Shown here piece after piece: positions 52,628-61,334 of a stretch of DNA of 64,000 nt. The notes beneath the pieces are model-generated. The model made no database searches and was not told where the DNA came from. It saw only the letters and a program-made list of their open reading frames with translations. Position numbers and translations under genes: made by a program. Source of the stretch: Lumbricus rubellus (taxonomy: Eukaryota; Annelida; Clitellata; Crassiclitellata; Lumbricidae); assembly GCA_945859605.1 (NCBI GenBank), contig OX243821.1:35754538-35818537 (forward strand). The letters run 5' to 3'. Within the stretch, counting starts at the first letter, position 1, and the number at the start of each line of letters is the position of its first letter.

Positions 52628-52661
52628 GAGGACTTATATGACAGCAAAGGCCGTTGCCCTC
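52628..52661 (-). ncRNA. Conserved hairpin element, copy 5
   Basis: In minus sense GAGG pairs with CCTC; the inner stem CAACGG/TTGCTG has one mismatch, so this copy is weaker. Confidence 0.35.
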
Positions 52662-52689
52662 TGAAAAATTTGTTTGGCATAATCGTAAT

Positions 52690-53275
52690 CGTAAACTCAA
52701 CATTTCTAAAGCGCCACTCAAAAGCCAAGCGCGGGGCACCAGCTTATTCACGAGCGCTGCGTTGAGTCAGAAGGGTTGTCCGAGAGAGTAGGCCTAATCC
52801 CTGGTGGTCCGGGTCGAGTTACCATAGGATCAGAACAGCAATTAAGGCGGGTGTCGTCTGGGCCGGGAATTGGAAGGTGGAGGATTAGATGAGACAGGGT
52901 AAGAGTTCTTTGAAAGGAGTGTCTTAAGCTTCGAGTGAAAAGCCCGAGGAGAGATTGATAGAGGAGCCTGAAGGAAGGTGATGATGTGTGATTAGCAATG
53001 GTGGAGGAGGAACTGAAAAGGATCGGAATTCAGGAGACAGATCATTCCAAAGGCGTGGTGCTGAGTTGGATATTGCTCGGTTGGAGAATTTCAGATGACT
53101 TGTGACCGGCGGTCGAGAGAGTGTAAGGCAGGCGGACGATCGGGTAGAACGGATAAGTTGGATGGTGAACAGTTCGCAAAGATATCTGGGCTGGGAGCAT
53201 TGTAAGGAGTTGTAGGTTAAGGAGAGAACTTTGAAGTGGATTCGCTCTGATATTTTCAACCAGTGAAGAGACTTG
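52690..53275 (-). mobile_element. CR1/L2-like LINE family B, 3' part
   Basis: The minus frame 53259-52924 encodes RIHFKVLSLTYNSLQCSQP, RYLCELFTIQ and ISNSAPRLWNDLSPEFRS, the usual LINE C-terminus, then the family B tail GCGGGGCACCAGCTTATTCA at 52735-52755. Confidence 0.85.
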
Positions 53276-53319
53276 AACTGAATTTGTCTTCTATAATAAG
53301 TTTCCTATCTCCCATTACT

Positions 53320-53354
53320 ATATGTAGCATCGTCTGACTCCGATTTAAAGGTGT
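53320..53354 (-). promoter_or_regulatory. PSE/TATA module 27 (trio 3)
   Basis: Minus-strand ACACCTTTAAATCGGAGTC from 53354; weakened TATA (TACATATAG) at 53326 (28 bp). Confidence 0.45.
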
Positions 53355-53424
53355 CTTATTGAAGGTTTCAGCCATCTCAGACAAGGATGAAACTCATGAA
53401 CGTATTCAGTTATTAATTTTATGT

Positions 53425-53790
53425 ATTTATATAGCACCCCTTCGGAAATCTACTCAGAGGCGCTCCCAGTCCAGCCATTGTTGTGGCACAGTGGCAGATG
53501 GGTCATAGTGATCGACCCCTAACCTATACTGAGGCGGTTAATGTGTAGGGATATCGTGGGGCGCGGTGGTGTAGTGGTGGCGTCGTTGCCTTGGAGCCGG
53601 AAGGTTCCAGGTTCGAATCTACCTCGCCGCGTAAGGACCCTGGGCAAGTCCTTCACTCACAATTGCTTTGCGCTTCGGCGTGAAACTCCGATGCAGTGTC
53701 CGCTCTGCATTCGGGCGCGCCTGTGAGTAGAGAGAGCTGGAAGGGGCGCTATAACATGTGCACATACAAACAAACAAACAAATGACCACA
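53425..53790 (+). mobile_element. L2 tail (minus) then a tRNA-derived SINE (plus)
   Basis: TATATAGCACCCCTTCGGAA and ACTCAGAGGCGCTCCCAGTC at 53440-53475. SINE from 53553: GGGGCGCGGTGGTGTAGTGG, CCAGGTTCGAATCTACC, GGGCAAGTCCTTCACTCACA, GGGGCGCTATAACATGTGC, ACATACAAACAAAC. Confidence 0.92.
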
Positions 53791-53800
53791 TAAAACACCC

Positions 53801-54000
53801 NNNNNNNNNNNNNNNNNNNNNNNNNNNNNNNNNNNNNNNNNNNNNNNNNNNNNNNNNNNNNNNNNNNNNNNNNNNNNNNNNNNNNNNNNNNNNNNNNNNN
53901 NNNNNNNNNNNNNNNNNNNNNNNNNNNNNNNNNNNNNNNNNNNNNNNNNNNNNNNNNNNNNNNNNNNNNNNNNNNNNNNNNNNNNNNNNNNNNNNNNNNN
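53801..54000. other. Assembly gap (200 N)
   Basis: Exactly 200 unknown bases. It truncates the RTE element to the right; a reading frame drawn across it joins unrelated sequence. Confidence 1.
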
Positions 54001-56430
54001 GTTTGTATAGGTTCATCAATAGTTGGACAAGTTGTGGGGGAAACCCCATGTCCAGCATAGACAACCACAGCTGACCGTGTTGCACCATGTCGAACGCTTT
54101 CGTAAAATCTATGAAGCAAAAGTAGAGATTCTGACTTCTCTCATTTGCCTTTTCTATGATGATCCGGAGGTTCGTAATCTGATCGCGAGTGCCTCGATTG
54201 GGTCTGAAACCGGCCTGCTCAGGAGCCAGTTCATTGTCAAGTTTAGTTTGAATGCGCTCCAGGATGACCCTTAGGAGAATTTTGCTGGCGTGCGAAACTA
54301 GCGCTATGATCCTGTAGTTCTCGCAACAGAGCGGATCCCCCTTTTTCGGTAAAGGGATAAAAACTGATTGCGTCCAATCGTCGGGCCAGACTCCCGATAT
54401 CCATACATCAGTACAAATCTTATGTAGCATGGTAAGAGTCATATCACCACCAAATCTGAGAAGCTCGGTGGCGACTCCGTCCGGTCCCGAGGCTTTGTGC
54501 AAAGAGGCTTTAAGCAAAGCGCGTTTGATTTCTTCTCGCAGTGGAGGCGGTTCTCTTTCCGTAATTTCGAACGTTATCTCGTCTTCATTGCCTGTGTAAA
54601 GTCCTTCACAATATTCCTTCCAACGTTCATTAACCTTCACCGGATCAACTAACTTCTTTCCAGAGACGTCCTTGATAGCTATTTTACGCGCCTGAAACGG
54701 TCTAGTGAGATTTTTGACTGTCTTGTAAACCGGTCTGCAGTTTCCACGCTTTGCATTTTCTTCCAGTTCGCAGCAGAGCGCATCAAGTTCGGCTTGTTTG
54801 TCTTCCCTCAGTCTTCTTTGCACTTCTCCTCTCAAAGTCTTATATTCCACCGGTGATTTCGTCTTGGCTTCGCGCTTCCTCTTGATAAGCGCGAAAGTGT
54901 CATCCGAGATCCAGTTTTTACGCTTCTCAGAGTCTTTGGGAACAATCTTTTGCGCCGATTCTATGATGATATTTTTGAGCTGAGACCACAAGTCAGTGGG
55001 AGGACTGGATTCTGTGACGCAGCTTAAAGCAGCGAAGCGGTTGGTAACTTCGACTGCATAGTCATGTTCTACCTGTGGGTCTCGCAGTTTGTCCAAGTCC
55101 AAAAAAGGGAGCTGACGAGGTTTAGTTTTTCTGAAACGGAGTTTGAATTTCAGAAAGACAAGATTGTGATCAGTGTCACAATCCGCGTCAAGTCGGGTTT
55201 TGCACTTATAAACCGATTGGATCCATTGCCTGGGTACCAGAATAAAATCGATCTGAGATCTATAAATATCGCCAGGGCTTTTGTAAGTGTATCTGTGCCT
55301 GGGGTGCAGTTGGTGACGGGTGTTGGCGATGACCAAATTGTTCTCCGCACAGAAGTCAATCAGCAACTGACCTCTGTCATTTCTCTCTCCGTAGCCGTAC
55401 TTGCCAAGAACCTCCTCCTCTGCTGCACCCTCTCCAACTCGAGCGTTAAAGTCACCTGTAACGATGACAATGTTGCTGCTGGGTGTCTCCACCAGCACTT
55501 GTCTGACCTCTCTATAGAATTGATCGACTTCCTCATCAAGCCCATCTGCCGTTGGTGCATAGCACTGGATGATCGTAAAATTTCTTGGTGTGGCGTCGAT
55601 CGTTGCCGAGATCACTCTACTGCTGATCGGGTTGTAGGAAGTCAGGCAGGGCGCAATGGTCCTATCAAGCCAGATGGCCACTCCGTGATGTTCACGGGGT
55701 CCTTGACCCCCAGAGTAAAGAATCCTATGACCTTCGATGGAATTGAAGTGACCGCTGCCTGGCCACTTAGTTTCAGACAAGCCACAAATGCTGATACCAA
55801 GCCTTCGTAACTCCCTGCCGACAATTGACAGTTTGCCTACAGAGTTGAGGCCCCTAACGTTCCATTGACCAAAAACAGTCAGCAGTCTGCTCTTCCGGCG
55901 GTTAGTCTGACTGCCAGCTATATCCGATGGAGTGGAATCAGTAGAGTCAGTAGCCAATTTTTCGAGTCCCATCCTAACTCTCGCAGTGGGAAACGCGGAC
56001 CTTGTTAAACCGGGCGACGTCCGAGCCGGCATGAAGAAAGTGTTAGCTGTGTCCATACATGTTTGTCGAGGGAATTGAGTTCGATTAAGCTCCTCAATCT
56101 TTGATCGAACTCGCAGTGGGACTCGACGAACGCCGACCCCTGGAGTCGAAAATCGCCGTTGAACATCGGATGTTTCTTCCGCCGACTTACGATAGGAATC
56201 CTGCTGCTGCCCAAAATTCCGGATGCAATTTAATGTCTAGCCCATGACAGTTGCCGTCCACGTTAACCAGCTGTTCGGGGTTCCTGCTATAGGCCTGTCC
56301 ACCTCGCGTAGCGCCCAAGGTGGTACTTCGGCCGAGGCCTTCACCACTGATGGCATAGCCCTCGCAGGCAATCCCCTACTTCGCTGTTACACCCCCTCGC
56401 CGCTTTCAGGTGTGGATCGGACTTTGAGGG
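54001..56430 (-). mobile_element. RTE-like (CFDP2-type) LINE: endonuclease plus reverse transcriptase, truncated by the gap
   Basis: The minus frame runs from 56056 to the gap without a stop. APE endonuclease: GQWNVRGLNSVGKL, GLSETKWPGSGHF, CYAPTADGLDEEV, VTGDFNARVGEG, QIDFILVPRQW and DCDTDHNLVF (the conserved E, D-N and D-H residues are present). Linker, then RT: KASGPDGVATELLRF, FIPLPKKGDPLCCENYR, EQAGFRPNRGTRDQI and FCFIDFTKAFDMVQ. The YADD part is lost in the gap. GC-rich sequence from 56057 to about 56430 is probably its 5' UTR. Nearly identical to 38606-39802 where they overlap, so the family was recently active. Confidence 0.93.
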
Positions 56431-56439
56431 ACTTTGAGG

Positions 56440-56800
56440 TCGATAAAGTTGTTTAAAATTGTAAATACGAGCGTCGTTGCTGCGTTGCTATAGGCAACGT
56501 ATTATGACGTCGGGAGATGTAAACTGTTTACCGTTGCAAATGATGAAATCCGTTCAAGTTTCCAGATGTACAATAATCCACGCATTTCAATTGAAAAACC
56601 TTCATAATTCCGAATACGACATCAAACAAAATATAGATATTCCTGATCTTGAGATCGATAGAAGTACAACGGTATCGCAAACGTGTTCTGACGAGCTCGC
56701 GTTACGTGATAAGACTGTAAAATACCACGAGATACAAAATCTATCGACTGACTGTTGTTACGTCATTTTTCACGATTTCAGATTTGACTATAATTTGACT
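56440..56800 (+). other. Unassigned open frame before the minisatellite
   Basis: A frame at 56477-56809 (110 codons, ...KSVQVSRCTIIHAFQLKNL...) runs into the 17-bp repeat. No family, splice site or homologue recognised; probably non-coding. Confidence 0.25.
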
Positions 56801-57212
56801 ATAATTTAGATTTGACTATAATTTAGATTTGACTATAATTTAGATTTGACTATAATTTGACTATAATTTAGATTTGACTATAATTTGACTATAATTTAGA
56901 TTTGACTATAATTTAGATTTGACTATAATTTAGATTTGACTATAATTTAGATTTGACTATAATTTAGATTTGACTATAATTTAGATTTGACTATAAGTTA
57001 GATTTGACTATAATTTAGATTTGACTATAATTTAGATTTGACTATAATATGACTATAATTTAGATTTGAGTATAATTTAGATTTGACTATAATTTAGATT
57101 TGACTATAATTTAGATTTGACTATAATTTAGATTTGACTATAATTTAGATTTGACTATAATTTAGATTTGACTATAATTTAGATTTGACTATAATTTAGA
57201 TTTGACTATAAT
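56785..57212 (+). repeat. 17-bp minisatellite
   Basis: About 24 units of GATTTGACTATAATTTA, some shortened to GACTATAATTT. Confidence 0.95.
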
Positions 57213-57324
57213 TGTCTAAATTCGATCCTCATCACTATCATTGTAATTCCATTCCCTCCAACTCTTCTTTCTAGATCGCTATCTACATCTCATTCTCTTT
57301 TTAAATCCTCTTTTCTCTCTGCAT

Positions 57325-57400
57325 GGGTTCAATCACTGGGAGCGCTACTGAATGGCTTCGACTGTGAGCGGCGCTATAGAAGTCACTAATTGCATTACAT
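57325..57400 (+). repeat. L2-like tail
   Basis: CACTGGGAGCGCTACTGAAT and GAGCGGCGCTATAGAAG. Confidence 0.65.
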
Positions 57401-57467
57401 TAACTAGACTGCTTTATATCTCTGTGGCATCATTGCCTATTCCCTGTTACGCACGTGGAACTGAACT

Positions 57468-57715
57468 GTGTGAACGATTGATTGATTGATTGATTGAACT
57501 GACTTGTGTGATTGATTGATTGATTGAACTGACCTGTGTGAACGATTGATTGATTGATTGATTGAACTGACCTGTGTGAACGATTGATTGATTGATTGAA
57601 CTGACATGTGTGATTGATTGATTGAACTGACCTGTGTGAACAATTGATTGATTGACTGATTGATTGAACTGACCTGTGTGAACGATTGATTGATTGATTA
57701 AACTGACCTGAGTGA
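57468..57715 (+). repeat. Minisatellite of GAACTGACCTGTGTGAACGA plus (TTGA)n
   Basis: Seven units of 28-44 bp in which a fixed 20-mer alternates with a variable TTGATTGA run. Confidence 0.9.
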
Positions 57716-57719
57716 AGAG

Positions 57720-58234
57720 TAGTATGATGACAGGTGTGACGTGAACACGAATCGCATTCTCTCCAAAAGTCCATCGCCTTAAAACCAGACAAAACAACAA
57801 TTCGATTGTAATAATCGTTCAAACTACTTTCTTTCGCTTTGTATCAATGTTTACCGTCTGCAGCTCAACGATCTAATTAAGGTTCACAGTAATTTATTCT
57901 GCATATTAAGTTGTTTCAAACATGTATAGACCTGTTGACAAAATCATGATTATGCGTGCACTAAACTTCAGACTATAATTATATTATATACATGTAGACA
58001 GCAGCTGCAGGTGAGAACAGGTATGAAAAGAATTAATGTGTTGTAGTCGAACCTGATTTGCTGTTCGGCAGATGAGAGACCTCTTGTGTTGTGAAAATAT
58101 GAACAACGGATGTTTGGAAAAGGACTGACGACGAAGAAGAAATAGACAACAGATTACTAAGATTAGGATTATTATAGAATATGATTAGGTTAATCATAAT
58201 TTCACTGTCACTACTCCATCATCACCATCGCCAT

Positions 58235-58235
<1 letters not shown>
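57720..58235. other. No recognised gene
   Basis: AT-rich sequence with no family, long exon or repeat that I recognise. Confidence 0.4.
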
Positions 58236-58415
<180 letters not shown>

Positions 58416-58599
58416 ATAGGTTATGTTGCGAATGATCATCTCATTATGTCTCTCATTTACTATCGTGTAAGTTAGACGTGAATATACGTGCATTGCATCA
58501 AGTAAGAAAAAGATGATGAGACTTTATCTTCAACGAAGAACTGCATCATCATTCTCCTTTTCCAATCCACTCACTGACTCGTCAATCAAACGAAGTTGA

Positions 58600-59815
58600 A
58601 AGGAATGACAATGTAAGGAATGACAATGAAATGAATGACAATGAAATGAATGACAATGAAATGAATGACAATGAAAAGAATGACATTGAAAGGAATGACA
58701 ATGAAATGAATGACAATGGAAGGAATGACAATGAAATGAATGATAATGGAAGGAATGACAATGAAATGAATGACAATGGAAGGAATGACAATGAAAAGAA
58801 TGACATTGAAAGGAATGACAATGAAATGAATGACAATGGAAGGAATGACAATGAAATGAATGACAATGGAAGGAATGACAATGAAATGAATGACAATGAA
58901 ATGAATGACAATGGAAGGAATGACAATGAAAGGGATGACAATGAAAGGGATGACAATGAAAGGAATGACAATGAAATGAATGACAATGAAATGAATGACA
59001 ATGAAATGAATGACAATGAAATGAATGACAATGAAATGAATGACAATGAAAGCAATGACAATGAAATGAATGACAATGAAATGAATGACAATGAAATGAA
59101 TGACAATGGAAGGAATGACAATGAAATGAATGACAATGGAAAGAATGACAATGAAAGGGATGACAATGAAATGAATGACAATGAAAGCAATGACAATGAA
59201 ATGAATGACAATGAAATGAATGACAATGAAATGAATGACAATGAAATGAATGACAATGAAATGAATGACAATGAAAGTAATGACAATGAAAAGAATGACA
59301 ATGAAATGAATGACAATGGAAGGAATGACAATGGAAGGAATGACAATGGAAGGAATGACAATGAAATGAATGACAATGGAAGGAATGACAATGAAATGAA
59401 TGACAATGGAAGGAATGACAATGAAAGGGATGACAATGAAAGGGATGACAATGAAAGGAATGACAATGAAAAAAATGACAATGAAAGGAATGACAATGAA
59501 ATGAATGACAATGAAAGCAATGACAATGAAATGAATGACAATGAAATGAATGACAATGAAATGAATGACAATGAAAGTAATGACAATGAAAAGAATGACA
59601 ATGAAATGAATGACAATGGAAGGAATGACAATGAAATGAATGACAATGGAAGGAATGACAATGAAAGGGATGACAATGAAATGAATGACAATGGAAGGAA
59701 TGACAATGAAAGGATTGACAATGAAAGGATTTACAATGAAAGGATTGACAATGAAAAAAATGACAATGGAAGGAATGACAATGAAAAAAATGACAATGAA
59801 AGTAATGACATTGAT
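58600..59815 (+). repeat. 15-bp minisatellite, about 80 units
   Basis: Unit AATGACAATGAAATG with variants (GGAAGG, GAAAGC, GAAAGG). As 15 is a multiple of three and the unit has no stop in three frames, open frames of 379-445 codons appear on both strands (NDNEM; SLSFI; VIHFI). Higher-order blocks, e.g. 58960-59110 and 59160-59280, are repeated. Confidence 0.97.
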
Positions 59816-59819
59816 ATGG

Positions 59820-60425
59820 TGTGCAAATGATGACCTTGTCTTTTCGAATTGATTCGTCTGAGCGTTGAAGACATATTTGATCATTTGATGTCGAAAGAAT
59901 TTCTGAAATAATTTCAAAGACAAAAAGAAATCTTAATTATTATTTATTTCAATTGTTGTCAACATAATGAAAAATGGTGGATGAACAAAAGATTAAGAAT
60001 GTAAAAATATTACCAAGGCTCTAATTATCACGTGGTCTATTTTTTCTGTTAGTTACGCGCCTCAATGTCACTTAGCAGGACTTGATCGATGGCGTAGTAG
60101 ATTAATAAATATTGTTTCATTTTGTTTGTCCTCAGTTACATCCAGCGGTGGCCTATTATAACCCATCTATCTACAACAAAATAATGTGTTTTATATTGGA
60201 TTGTGAGTTACATAATATTATTGTGTTGTTACGTATGTGTCCTAACCCATCTAACTCTAGAGCCAACGTTTCAAAGCAGTTGATCAAGATAGACGAATGT
60301 TCAGTTCACACCTGAATGGAGGAGACTCCTTGCAGCTGCGGTTCAGTGGTGCTGAAAGTGACGTTGATATTCCTGACGTCATTCGATGCGTCAAAAGCGT
60401 CATTGTCAAATCCGTCAACAATACC
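59820..60425. other. No recognised gene
   Basis: AT-rich. Short frames at 60112-60315 and 60297-60425 run into the 21-bp array and match nothing I know. Confidence 0.35.
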
Positions 60426-60735
60426 AGCAAAACCATTGCTAAAGAAGAAATAACCATTGCTAAAGAAGAAATAACCATAATTGCTAAAGAAGAAATAACC
60501 ATTGCTAAAGAAGATATAACCATTGATAAAGAAGAAATAACTATTGATAAAGAAGAAATAACTCTTGATAAAGAAGAAATAACCATTGCTAAAGAAGAAA
60601 TAACCATTGCTAAAGAAGAAATAACCATTGCTAAAGAAGAAATAACCATTGCTAAAGAATAAATAACCATTGCTAAAGAAATATAACCATTGCCAAAGAA
60701 GAAATAAAAATTGCAAAAGAAGAAATAACTATTGC
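60425..60735 (+). repeat. 21-bp minisatellite
   Basis: About 14 units of ATTGCTAAAGAAGAAATAACC. The Lys/Glu/Ile frame is an artefact of unit length. Confidence 0.95.
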
Positions 60736-60748
60736 TAAAAAGATTTAA

Positions 60749-61141
60749 CCCATATGTGGCTAGCGTCAGTTTAAACTGACACACATAAAGTGGCGGATTT
60801 TTGGATTTTAATTTGCATTTTCTCATTTTCTGTTATTAACCATTTTTAGTTGCTATTCTAAGACATGTGTGATTATCTTTGTGGATTTATTTCAGTTGTT
60901 TTGAGAAAGCGTACTTAGCAAAAAAATATTTTTCTTGATAAATCGAAATATTTAAATATGCATTGTTCAAAAAACAAAAAATAAATAATGTCAACTCATA
61001 TTTTAATAATATGGTAATGCAAAACTTCACCACAAGCATCCTAAAGGTAGTTATGATGACTATTTAAAAAAATAATTTCAGTACTGAAAAATATAAGAAT
61101 TTTCATACCGTCAGTTTAAACTGACGCTAGCCACATAAGGG
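60749..61141. mobile_element. MITE with CCCATATGTGGCTAGCGTCA ends
   Basis: Left end CCCATATGTGGCTAGCGTCA then GTTTAAAC; right end the complement (GACGCTAGCCACATAAGGG). TTAA precedes the left end (60745-60748), as in piggyBac, but the right TTAA is missing. Interior is AT-rich and non-coding. Confidence 0.75.
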
Positions 61142-61214
61142 GTGGGGTTTTTCCCAGTCATATCCACTATGTCCTTCATTGCGTAAACATACTTTTATGT
61201 CAGATTGTGAAGCT

Positions 61215-61330
61215 GCATGCATGTATGTATGTATGTATGTATGCACGTATGTATTTATGTATGCATGCATGCATGTATGTATGTATGTATGTATGTAAGT
61301 ATGTATGTATGTATGTATGTATGTATGTTA
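61215..61330 (+). repeat. (ATGT)n simple repeat
   Basis: ATGTATGT tract. The 45 bp before it (GCGTAAACATACTTTTATG, AGATTGTGAAGCTGCATGC) recur before the similar tract at 63838-63990, so the two tracts belong to direct repeats flanking the transposon. Confidence 0.9.
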
Positions 61331-61334
61331 GCGT

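Noticed and set aside
53619..56056. A single 799-codon protein across the N gap
   Set aside because: The part right of the gap on the minus strand is SINE sequence; the frame is joined only by unknown bases.
58582..59923. Open frames of 379, 399 and 445 codons on both strands
   Set aside because: All follow from a 15-bp tandem unit without stops; no non-repetitive domain or splice context.
60297..60662. Lys/Glu-rich coiled-coil protein
   Set aside because: Most of it is the 21-bp minisatellite; no homologue or splice site seen.
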